This document shows positions 37,421 to 49,900 of a stretch of DNA of 64,000 nucleotides, piece after piece. The notes under the pieces were generated by a model that saw only the letters and a program-made list of their open reading frames with translations, was not told the origin of the DNA and did not search any database. Source of the DNA: Leptoclinus maculatus (taxonomy: Eukaryota > Chordata > Actinopteri > Perciformes > Stichaeidae); assembly GCA_032191485.1 (NCBI GenBank), contig JAVDOI010000008.1, forward strand, positions 16,753,674 through 16,817,673, given 5' to 3'. Each line of letters starts with the position of its first letter. Position 1 is the first letter of the stretch. A program made the translations under genes and the position numbers.

Positions 37421-40400
37421 ATAATGAACATGTGTGGGATGTATGATGAAAAGAGTTTCATGTTAAATGTCTTAACAATGTGTGTGTGGAAGGGGGGGGG
37501 CATAGAAGAGGCTACCTAAAGATAAGGAGACACATGGCTGACCCAGTTCCATTGTCGTCTACTTTGTCCTACTAACCCACATAAATTGAATGTTTAGAAG
37601 TTAGGTTAGAGGAATCACAGTATGTAACATATTGGCAGTAGCAAGTACTTACATTTTAATGTTTGTAATTTTTCCTTGACAAATGACTTAAATGATTAAT
37701 CAACAATCAACCCAAAGCAACAAAAGGCAGACAAAGGGTATTCACTCACTGCTTTCTACATCTGTACGACAGAGGCCAAATTCAATAACAGCACAAGAGA
37801 AAATGAGGTAAAAACACTAATGTACAATAATTCAGATTTCTGTTTTCCATGCAAATCTTGTGTATATTCTGACTAAAATCAGAATATATAAGATGTAATA
37901 CAACATGTGTTATATTAGATCTTTTTGTCATTACATCAAGGCCCTTTTGACGATGTATGTAACATGTACATTGCCCTACGAGAGCCAGAGCACCTGCTGT
38001 TTTCAACTGTAGCACAAATGAACAAAAACAGCAGTTCTATAGGAAGGATGAAGGAGTAGGATAAGAGATGAGCAGAGGAAGGGCTGCTCCCAACTGATCC
38101 AGATAAAAAAAAAGAAATGTTGTTCCTGCAGAATACGTGGAGAGATAAAAACTACTACTACTTTCCTTCTTTCCGTCTTTGCTCTCTTGTTCTCTCACAG
38201 ATTCTTATTTGAACGAAGCTTTAACCTATCCAACCACAAATAAAACAGGCACGAGCAGCGATAAAAACCAGCAGCTGACCTTCTTCCGTGATGATGTTAA
38301 GTGGGGGGAGGTCGTGAACTCATTGGCTGAAGCTGTGAAACAGTCGACAAGTGTTGTAAAAGAGACAAAACAGAGGGTGCGCAGCAGGAGAAAAGCTCAT
38401 ATGGAGGGGTAATAATATAAAGAAAAGACAGATGGATGACAAAACAAAGAAGAAAAACAGACGCAGAGAAAGGAAAATCCATTACAGGAACACTCGTTAC
38501 CGAACACAGATCCAGGAGCAACTTGTGTTTTGTCTGGCTGATTAAACCAGAGCTGTGCACTAGAGCAGATTAAAGTTAGCTACCGTTGTAGACAATTATG
38601 TGACTGATGGATGGCTGTGAAAAACAAGCCTCCCTCCGCTGCCAACTCTCTACTTTCACACAGTGACAGATCATCAGGAAGAAGAAGAAGAAAAAAAAGA
38701 AAAAAAAAGCTAGACCAGCTCGATCAATCAAGAAGCCACACAGACACGGGCAGGAATGCAGCACGAACAAAAACAAATCCATGCAAACGCAGGAAACTCT
38801 GAGGACAGTAACGGGCAGAATGCTTTGTTTGACACACACGCACAACTGAGTACATACAATGCATGACACGGATGCACACACACACACACACATGTCCAGA
38901 CAGCCGTAGTTTAGACTCAACAGAGCGCTTATTGATTAAAATACTGGAACTATACTTCTGTCTCCCGCAGTTAAGGCAAACAGCCATCAGTCAGATCTGA
39001 TCAGCAATCACATGGTGTCAGAGCGGCCCTTGGGTAAACCTTTGTCAGATCTGACAGCTGGATTTCCCTCGAGAAATGTCAGCGCAAAGAATTGTAACAG
39101 TGCAACTGAACCAGCATGGTTCATTTGTGTTCTTCCGAGTGAGAAACATTTTTAATTCCCCACATCCTGGTTTCACAGCAAACAGATGTGATGAGATTTC
39201 GTCTGGCTCGGTTCTCCCTCTCCTGGCTTTAGGTTTGCGCGATAAAACAAGAGATGTTTCTGTATTAAAAATCCATTGAAAAGCTTTTTGTTCCAGCTCT
39301 ATAAACATGTAATACTGCCGATTACCTAATTTCTGGGCAGTCCAGGGAGATTAGTCCAGTGAGTGTTGTACAAAGGCAAGTTCAATTTGCTTTGTCATTC
39401 GGTGACAGGAGTTCAAAAATGTCGGTTAAATGAAATATGGGAGCAGAGAAAAGTGAAAGTTTATAATAAGCTGCAGGCTAAACATTTGTAAACTTCTCTC
39501 ACTGGCTGCCTGCTTACTGCCACTGATCTTACTACTACTTCACCCTCTGAACTTCCAACGCCTGTTCGTTCCCTGTTGAACTTTTCTCCCATCGTGTCCC
39601 GAAGGTGAGGGTGGTGCTCGGGGCACGCCAACCCCATTTCATGCACTACTGCATTTTGGAAATATGATCCCAAAGCTTATACATAGTTAATGTTGCACAG
39701 CTAGAATAAACTCACCCTTATAAGACCTGATGTTACCTTACTTTGACTCTCTGTGACCCTCCAAGTCACTCAGTTTCTCTCTTTTGGGTCTGCATCGCTC
39801 TCTCTCATTCTCTGTCTTTATCTTTCTGTCTCCCTGCACACACAACACACACACAAGTGCACTCAGGAAGCACCTTCTGTTACTGAGCATTGAAGCAGAA
39901 AGCTCAGAATTCCTCTGAACTCCTTTTTCACAAGAGGCAAAGTTAGACACGGCTTTCTTTCCAAACCACAATATCAGATTGCCTATCACCGCTGGAAAAA
40001 ACAAGGTTGTGTTTCTCTGCACTCGATGTTCCAAAACATCATTTAAATCAGTGCTGCTCGCATAAAGACAGACACAGATTGTTGTTTGCGAAAGCCCGGA
40101 GCAACAAAACTGTAAAAGCTCTCTTGACTCCGGCATGAGGAAACATCCGATTCTCCTGCGGTCGAAAGATGGCGGTACGCTCTTCCTGGAACGCTGCGTC
40201 ATCAGTTTTTAGTGCCATTAGTGCTATTCACATTCTCATTACTGTATAAAGCAAGCCGGTCCCTCAGACATCAAGAAGGTCAAACGATCTACTTCCATTA
40301 CTGCAAATGAAATAAGAGCGTAAATAGAGACGGTCAAGTTTTTTGTTTCAACGCCCTGAAAGCAATCCATATTGCGCAACAAATGTGATAACTACCACGT

Positions 40401-43400
40401 ATGAATGTATAAAATACAATGCTGTGACTGTAATGGTCACTCACTCTGGTTAGTAATAAATATATATACACACACACACAAATACTGTGGAACATGTGCA
40501 ACGACACCAACATAACATGTTAATCTCATCCAAACTACTCAAGTAAGTATTTAAGGAAATCAAACATGAGCCCACCAACATATGGAAAATGAAAGCAAAG
40601 ACCGCAAGAGTGAAACGTTATATATAGCAAAAAGAAAATCTTAAATTGATCATTTGTGATCCGCAGGCGACCATAAAGAGATTTGTTAGAGAATGTTGAT
40701 TCTAACCATGATTTAAATGACTGCCCCGAGTATTCTCTGCTTCTCCAAAAGTCCATCTGAAGCATTTAGCTTCATTATAACAATCTCATCACCCTCATAG
40801 CTCATAATATGATGTCGATGTCTATTACTGGCTCTTGTAAGTCACGATTAGTTGACCACCTAGCTGGTTCGGCTCAGAGGGGAGGTCCACAATGAGGACG
40901 GCCCTCATGGAGAGCCGTCCTCAAGGGATCTGCTATCATGAGCCTAACCCGGCTCTATCACACACACACACACACACATTCTCTCAGCACACCTGTGCAT
41001 CTATTAAACTATTAAATCATAAACATGTAGCTCGACATGATGTGATTTATTGGACGTGTATAATTGCTCCACAGATCCGAGTCACGCAGAGCTGTTGAAT
41101 GCCAATGCCCCTGACGAACCGTCCTGAGAGGACCTGGCTGCTGTAATTCTCCTCACTCTCATGAAACTAAATCCTTTTTATTCACAAACACAGGCCAGGC
41201 ACGCTGCCAACACCTCACACCTCTGTGCTGTCCTCGGATCACACTGGCTAATCACAGACTCCCTTCCTGTGAAACGACATCAAACCATCAATCAATCATT
41301 TTTCTCTTTCCATCCATTAAACAGACATGTTCGGTTGTTCTTGTATATAAGATATATATACGCTACGTGTGACTTGTTGACTATATAAGGCTGAACTGTT
41401 GATGAGACCAGCGGGACGCATCGGCAGCCTGTCTTCAATCTCTCAAGCCGAGGTATGGCACCGCAGTATGGCCACGCATGAATATACATGAGACAGACAG
41501 GGACATGGAGAAATCTATTATTAGAGCAGTCATTAAGTCCTCAGATGACCTTCCCTACTGTGAAGCTGCTCTTGTGAGACAGTGGTGTCTCAGTACTTGT
41601 GCTCTGGTGTCTATCATCTGGTGGACGGATGAAGTATCTGCACAGCTACAATCAGCCGTACTACAAACAATCACGGCAGCTATAAGGAGCGTCTTCATAG
41701 AGTCACAACGCACTGCAACAAGAAAAGACCAAACAATCTACAATTTAGTTGAAATGAATCCCATAAAGCAGGGGTCACCAATAGGCCGGACCCAGACGCC
41801 GGTTGTATCTGGACCCTGGACTTATAACCGATAGATATTTGGGAATCTAAAGATTTGACGGAGTGTTTCTATTTTAACCGGCGCCGCTTTTTTCACGAAG
41901 TGACATCACTTCACACCTGAATGAACTGAATTTAAAGCTGCAGGACAATTCAGTTAAATTCAAGTTCAAAGTACTTTATGTTAAGCTTTCTGTTATGAAT
42001 TTTTTTAATTTTGAAATCCAGTCCTTATTGTAATTGAAATGAGAGAAGAACATTTATTTATTATTAAGAGTATTTATTATTTATAATTCATCCAGTTCAA
42101 TTTGAAAACTGACGATGAATATTGTTGAGGTATGATTCAATTGAACTTTCTTTATTTGATTTGACAGTCAGTTGTTGACTACATACAGATGTTAATACAA
42201 CTGTTGGCTACTTCAGTAATTATGGAACTAAATCACAGAGCAAGTTAGACATTATTGTGATGTTCCGGACCTTTGCATGAGGACATTCTCTGTAACTGGA
42301 CCTCGTTGAATAAAGGAAAGACACATTCAGAATTTCGGCTGACAATCAAAACTAGCCATATTCATACTTTTCTGAAATACTCTACCATTACCAAGTTCAG
42401 CGGGCGGACAATGGAATATTTTGTGATTCAGCTGAAGTTCACCCAAATTAGATTAAAGATCGCCTCTTTAGGAATACACTCGGACTGAAATGAATTATGA
42501 TCCGTGTGCTTTTGTGGCATTATTGAATTACTGTCTACTTATTAAGAACAAAAGATCCGATCATCCAAGCTTGTTTTTGCACTTTCATCGATTTACTATT
42601 CTCACCATAAATGTCTCAGAAGGTTTTCCTGCTCCTCCGTTCAGTTTCGTTAATGAAGCTGAGGAGAACAACACCGTGCTCCCTGCCGTCGTGAGAACTA
42701 AATTTCCTCTCGATAACATCCAGCAATAACACTTCGCTTCTCGAAAAAAACAAAGCTTATTATCGGAGGGATGGAGGAAGGATGTTGGTTGCTAAACAAC
42801 ATTTCCCAGCATGCTGCCATAACACTATAATGAGACTGCAGGGAGCCCTTCCTTTAATGCAGACGATACAGGTCACTCTGACCGTGAGGAGCTGATCAGG
42901 TCAAAACACCCGAAGGAAAAACTGCGTCAAACAGATTGCAGCTTTCAGATTTACTACTTCGGGTCACTCCTGAGAGCGGAGGGGTTTTGGTATTTTACAT
43001 AACTGAAGTAGAAAAATGAAAGAATGTGTCGTTATTATAATCCCAATTACACATTGTTTGAGAGTGTATGAAGAAGGTCTTCATACAATAATCCATTTAT
43101 TTCTGTATGTCTTTTCTTGTTTGTGAGATTTTGTGCTCGTCCTGCAGGTGTGAATCAGTGTTTTCACCGCACTGGATGTACTGTATATAAGGTTTTACAC
43201 GCAATTTAGAACCCGGCTTTATGTTATGACGTCAAGCACTGAAATAATCCACGAAGGCTCCGTCAGTAGTATGCATCATCTCATCAATGTGTCTGAATCT
43301 GACCAACACACAGCTCTTTAAATCTCCTCACCTCATAGCCCTCGAAGCTAGCGTGTCCCATGGTGGGTGTTGGGGCTCCGGGTAGCGCTGGGGCCCTCCT

Positions 43401-46041
43401 CTTCTTGGCCTCAGCCTTGGGAGACATCCTGGGTAGGTTCATGACGGACTGAGACTGGCCTAAGGTGCTGGGCCGGTCTTCTACGCTGGGGACCCCTGAC
43501 GCGGTGGACAGACCCTGTGGGTGATGTCAAAATAAAGAGGGCGAGGTAAGTCTGACAAATAAGTGTACACATGAAGAAACATGTAAATGTAGGAGATTTA
43601 AGGACACTTCGCTTCCAATCTCAAGTGAGTCAGACACATGACCACTGAGCTATAGGCGTATGAATTGGTCATGTGCCACCCATAACTGAAATGCCTTGAA
43701 GGATTCCCCTTAGTGATCTCTGCCTCTCCAAAGGCTTTGTTATAACAATATCATTATCCTTATAGCTTATGTTATGATGTCAATCATATTATATATCAAT
43801 TACTATGTCTTGTAACTCACAATAATGCTAAAAAACAAAAAGAATACAGATCAGAAGCCCAACAAAATGCATACATGCACATGTACTATGCATGCGATCA
43901 ACATTTCTGAAGGAGGTCTAATCCATTCTGTAGTCACAACAATTATTGCAACTTATTTGACAAAGTTGAAAGTGCATCCGCATTTTCAAAGGGTGGCTGC
44001 TTCTGACCAAAATATCGGAAACAAAATAAAAAAAAAATGGTTTTCAATAACTGATCAAAGAGAGCCCAAAGTGCTCCTGAAAATCTTGAATGTCCCCGTG
44101 GCTCAGCTTGGTACAGAGCTTTGGCACAACGGGGGAACCAAACCATGACTCACACCCCCGTGATCTAAGAAAAGAACCGTGTTTAAAAGCAGATTAATTG
44201 ATGCGTTCAGACAATGCCTGGATAAGGCAAAGAAAGGAGAGCAAAATAAAAGTTCAGGTCATTAGAATTAATTGGACCCAAGGTTAGTACATCTCACAGT
44301 GGGGAGCAATGGGAAACGAACAGGGAAAAAAGGCCTGAAGTAGAGCAGCAGGCGTGTCTGCAGCTTTTTTTCACATTGGGGACATTTCACATACAGTATG
44401 TACAAATATCTTTGTATTTTCATTGTTACAGCATCAAAATAATATTCTGGTGTAGTGTTGCCTTGCACTGAACTTAAAGAGATAGTGTAGCAACATATGT
44501 TCGTACTGTTGAGCAAGGAGACCACATTCACCAGATAAATCTCACCTCTAACCATTTGAGAAAATGCAAAATATCAAAATATCCAAACACTATGGCCCTT
44601 GTGTTAAAAACTTAAAGTGACTATAACACCTAGTATATCTGTGATTATACAAAAACAAACAGTACAGAAACAAATGGCTCAAAAAAATACATTCAAGCAC
44701 ATTAACACAGTACAACTTAAGCTTACAGAAGAAAAAATAAAAGTATTAACCGTCAGCTCTTCCCTGTGCCGTGTGACAGAGGTAAGAGCAGGGTAACGAG
44801 GAGGTGAGCTAGATGGCAGACGGGGACCGACTGAACAAAAGAAGAGTCGTTGAAGGACGTGACGGATTGATGTGATTTCTATTTGGAATCCTAAAAGAAG
44901 AGGAGCTTGCTTTCACCTTTACCAAAAATCTAACGTTTCAAAGCAGAAAATTCACATGAACCCTGTGTGACTTGTTCACCTGCTCTCTTCTACTCCTTCT
45001 ACTTCCTTCCCTCTGGTAAACAATCTGAAATCTGTCAAAACAGTGGGAGAGGAAAAGGGAGCTGTAAAAAAACATACAGCAGCAAATTCACAGAGTCCTC
45101 CTCATAATTACAAAGCGCATATTTTTCAAACGAGCGTGTTGAACTTCTGCAGAACTTGCAAACGGTATTTCTGGGGAATGCTTTTTAGTGCTTATATGAC
45201 TGATCCTACTACAAACCACACATGCAAATGGTAAAAAATCTCTAGCGGTTTATAAAAATACCAGAATCACTCCCTACTAATCAGAGTTAATCTAACTTCA
45301 GCGTAGAGGAGAAGTTCTCCTACAAGCAGACTTACAGGCTGAGCTAAATACAAAATATAAACACAGAAAAGATCAACATTTCTGGTCTTTGACAAGTTGC
45401 TTCAGGAACAACTCCTGACTGAAAAGCAATGTTTCACTGCCCTCTGTGGTTGAAAGTTGAAAGTCTGTTTCACTCCTGATGGGTGTGGTCAGAAGTGTGA
45501 ACCTGTAACCACACCCAACAGTGATGTCATGGTGTCAAAGGACCACTGGAAGTCATCAAAGACAAGACTTCCAGTCAAGTTACTTTTCAAACACAAGCAC
45601 ATAAATACATATACGGTAGTACTACAAAGACGCATAAACATATGACGGTTCACCTGCTTTATGTGTGAATTGTAAGAGCACATTTTAAATGTGGGATCTG
45701 CACCGTGGTGTAGTGTCTAGCATTGTCGCCTCACAGCACATTTTGTAATTGCATGTCATTGCTGTGATGGGAGGATGAGGAGGTTGGAGCAGATAGGATG
45801 AACACAAATTGTTCAACTCAAACACCTAAAAGTTGGCCCACATCCCTGCCTCTTTGAGAATGTTGGTTATAGCCAATATGCTACTCTGAGATACTTGATA
45901 AGTATGGGCCGATCAAAAGTAAACTAATATAATCAGCAAAGAAACTAGAAAAAAGCACATTTTCCCTTTATAAGTGAGCTTGGTTCAGAACCAGCACTGC
46001 CCCATAACATGATGCTATCTAAACACATTAGTGTTTTAAGA

Positions 46042-46095
<54 letters not shown>

Positions 46096-46195
46096 CAGTT
46101 TAGCCCCTAATGAACAATTAGAGATAAGAGGCTGGGCTTTTCGTGCTAATGTAGCCAAGGTAGGGTAATCTGATGCCTTTAGGCTGATAACACTC

Positions 46196-46251
<56 letters not shown>

Positions 46252-46964
46252 TGTCCGTGTGTGTTTGCTTGTGTGCACGAATGCATGTGTGTGGTCTGAT
46301 AACAGTCCCTGGCTGAGAAACAATCATACCAGAGAGAAAAAGCTGCGTTACAGCCCACTGGAAGTGGCTGAGAAATAGCAATATTAATAAATATAAATTA
46401 GCTCCCACTGTCTTATACATTTCAGTTTTTTAAATTACATTTCACATGAAAGCAAATGCCCCATACTCTGTCTAATAATTCATGCTCGGCTATGGTATTT
46501 TCTATGGTCTTCCTTTATTGTTGTTTCTTTCAAAAGGAAAATGTGTCTACAGAAGTATCTGATGTAGACATTAAAAGAGAGGATGAGGGAAACCCAAAAG
46601 AAAGCTTAGATCTCGAGGAAGAGGATGATGATGGCGACGACGAAAACAACTCAATGTTGACGAGACATATGCTCGATGTGGAAGGAAACGCTGAGAACAA
46701 AGAGGAGGTGGAAGGGTGGAGTCGTCCCTTCCAGGAGCTTTGTGCTTGGGCCGGACAGAGAAGTGAACCAGAGTGAGCCGGCCGCTGTTTTTTCCAGCTA
46801 ATGTAATCAAACGCCATATTGATCTGAGGTGAACCACAGATGGCTGCTGCTGACCTGAAGTTCATGGCTTCAAAAATCAAATTAACGTGATTAAGTTACA
46901 GATCTGACAGAGCTGCTCGACGCAGCGTCTAAACGTGCGTCTGCTTTAACATGGATGTAAACGC

Positions 46965-46997
<33 letters not shown>

Positions 46998-49900
46998 GAG
47001 TGGTTGTAGGGAGATTATATTGCGGCTCCAGTTTGTTGAGAATCTCCCCAAAGCTGGCCAACACCAGTCATATGGGCCGCCTCTTGGTCCTTGAGCACAG
47101 ACTGTACTCTCCCTCATAAACATCACGACCTAACACTTTTCCCTTTCATTATGCAGTACTTATTTGTGGGACAGAAAAGTAAGTGGGAGCTCCTCTTTGG
47201 ACGCGAGAGTGCGAACACACCGCTGACTAATCAAAGGAGGCCCTTTGCTGCCCTCTGGAGGACATCAGTGCACATAACCACACCTCAATAAACATGAGCA
47301 ATCAGCAGACAATCAGCAGACAATTCTGGAGGCCATATTCTGTAAAGATTGCCCTGAGCGTGAAGAAATATTTCAACCTGGCCATATTTCCCATAAATGT
47401 GGCTATTGCGACTCTACAGCTGACACTAACTTTTGCAGCTGCCACCTGCAGCTTTCGAAACATACATAGTTTTTATCATTTCAAACAATTCCTGTAGTTC
47501 CTGCTACAGTAGGTGTGTCTCCAGTAACACATTTTGCCATGCTTAGCCACACACAGACTCACAAGGTCGAAACAATACCAGCACCGTTGGCTGGTAATAC
47601 CAAGGTGATGCGTATAAATGACTTAATAATAACAATAATAAAAAGGACATTTAAACTGCAGCCAAGAAGCCAGAGCCTTCAGGATCATACTTGTGAAGCT
47701 AGTTCACCTTTTTTCTTACTGGTGTGTTGCAAAAAACATCACTGACCAGCAAGGAATGTGACTACATTTACACTAAAGTAATAAGCTTCGATGATGTCGG
47801 CATTGTCAACCAGCACTGGTGCCACCTTCCTCACCCGATCAACATTTCTCAACAGTTCAATAAACAGAGCATCTCTAATGTGCCGTCTTTTAGTGTTTCT
47901 TCACAATCTACCATGATGTTGAATATAACAAGCTTTTAAACATATGAAAGTATCAGCAGCCATACAAGAAATGGACACAACCCCCCCCACACCATGTGAT
48001 GAAACCCAATACTACTGACCTGCAATAGTGAGTACTACTTTGAGGAGTTTGACCAACTTCTGTTGCGAGTGCCACAAAAGTGTTGATCCAACCCTGTGTT
48101 AGTGTTTGTGGTTTGTATAATACTGTACAGGTGTTCCTGTTATTCCGTCCACATTATATGATTGGAATGCTTCAGACACGAGTTCACCCAAATCCCACTT
48201 TGAGTCGACTCATCACACCTGGACGCCGTCAGATGTGTACTTACGTTAGATTGAGTGTCTGTTATTTGGATAACGTTATCATCACAGTCATCCATGTCCA
48301 TAGATGTTGTGTCAGTCTGCAAACGGAAGGCACAGCCAACATGTAGCATTCAACTGTTCAGCAATGCAGTTAGCCAGTTAGCCTCGCCTAATCAATCTGA
48401 GCAAGTATGAATGGCATGCACCACTCAAGGTTAGCTGGTTAATTATTACACAACAATATATTTCTCACGAGACTCGTGCAAATGAGTCATGCTAAACTTA
48501 GTGGACAGTTACGACGACATTAGAGGGGCTGTTCATTCTATCAATCCAATGCATCATTGTGAATGTAATAAAACATAATTAAACTGCTAAAAGAGAAATT
48601 CTTAAAGAAGGAGAAGAATACTAAAACATGAACAAATTGCCAAAAAAAAAAGCAGCAACAGAGATCTGGAGTCTTACCTTGGTTTTCCTCCTGCTGAATT
48701 GGAAGATACCCAAGAGGCCTTTCTTCTCTACTCTGTTCAAACTGGTAGTACTGGAGCGGATGGAGTCTATGAAAAAGAGGAGGAGGAGGAGGAGGAGGAG
48801 GAGGAGGAGGACATGATAGTGTAAGTGACTCATAAAAAGCAAAAAAGTCACGTTCAGTCTGAGAAAAAGTCTGTGAGGAATTTAGTAGAAATGAGTGCCT
48901 CATGATCACAGCATGCATGGGTTAATTAGATAACAAGAGAATTCAGAGTGGGATTGCCCAGACAGTGATACTGTGATTCATACGATATCCAATATATGTG
49001 CTTTGCTTTATCTGCATGCTCTTTAATTGGCTGTTTTAAAACGTTTTGGAATGGTCTGCATTACTCCACCTGTTTTTATTCACACAGAACTGAACAGAAC
49101 AATCTTCTGAGTTTCCTCAGCAGAGGGCGCCATAGCTTTATTCTTCTCAGAGACCACCTCTGTCTAACCTTCACAGTCCACAAAGCAGTGAGTAAGAATG
49201 TGCCGTGATAACACTGTTGACTTGAGGGCAGGTAAACTAATTAAATCAATCACAGAGCTATAGTACTGGGTTATTTGGATTCGGAAAAAAAGCAAACTAA
49301 GTCAACAGTGAATCATTTCAAATTGACCGGCATAGATGATGTTTACACAAGTATCAAAATGAAAACATTAAAACTAAAATTGTTTCTTTGAGACGGGTGG
49401 CTAGCAAAGCAAACGTGCATGTCCAACGTGGTAAAAAAGCAGGGTTAATAAGCAAGCGGCAGTAGGTTGGGTTAAACAGCTACGCGGTTGGAACCAGCTA
49501 GACTTAAGACGTATCATGACTTATACCTGAGTAGTTAAGAGCTGGAGCAGAAGCCCGTTTAGGCTGGAGAACTGGAAAACATAACAAGCTTTAAAAACAC
49601 AGGAAGTCATTTGTTGGATAACTGACCTGCATCAAAAAGAATCAATCGATCTGATGTATTTGCACTTTTGTAGCACCGCAGCACAGCTGGTAGTGTTTTA
49701 CCAGTCAGTGCATTCAAACACATCATGACACAAAACACTTGTATATTTCACACGATAAACTAGGCTCCATGTCCTTCATGATAACAAGAGAACGGTGGAA
49801 TAACACAATATAACCGTCACGTAACACTATTTGACCATAAAAATTGAGTAATGTTCGAAATGTTCTTGCTCGTGTCCGTCACGACCATAAACCCCGAGCT

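Larger units (their letters stand above)
34219..43331 (-). other. cobl: cobl intron 7 (9.1 kb)
   Basis: The longest internal intron found. It holds (GA)n (35162-35204), (TG)n (35422-35461), (CA)n (35609-35644), (TG)n (37173-37212 and 37379-37419), an A-rich/GAA stretch (38680-38710), (CA)n (38876-38893 and 40959-40978), a hAT relic (about 41768-42305) and an inverted repeat at 36686-36726. A plus-strand ORF at 38179-38412 is discussed in Findings. No further cobl exon was recognised. Confidence 0.65.
43515..48244 (-). other. cobl: cobl intron 6
   Basis: No cobl exon seen. Contains tRNA-derived-looking fragments (44095-44165, 45695-45745), the paired (CA)n/(TG)n tracts (46042-46094, 46200-46248), a (CA)n (46965-46993) and a plus-strand acidic ORF (46456-46776). 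Confidence 0.6.

Noticed and set aside
39738..40202. 154-codon minus-strand ORF in cobl intron 7
   Set aside because: Begins antisense to a CpG/YY1-like patch, lacks domain features, and does not fit any cobl phase.
41478..41834. 118-codon plus-strand ORF
   Set aside because: Its end runs into a hAT terminus (CAGGGGTCACC) and its composition is not coding-like.
44095..44165. tRNA gene
   Set aside because: No cloverleaf and no intact box B; at best a SINE fragment.
49527..49563. 37-nt version of the microexon using the nearer CTCCAG acceptor
   Set aside because: It breaks the frame and creates an immediate TAA; the 45-nt version is phase-perfect.
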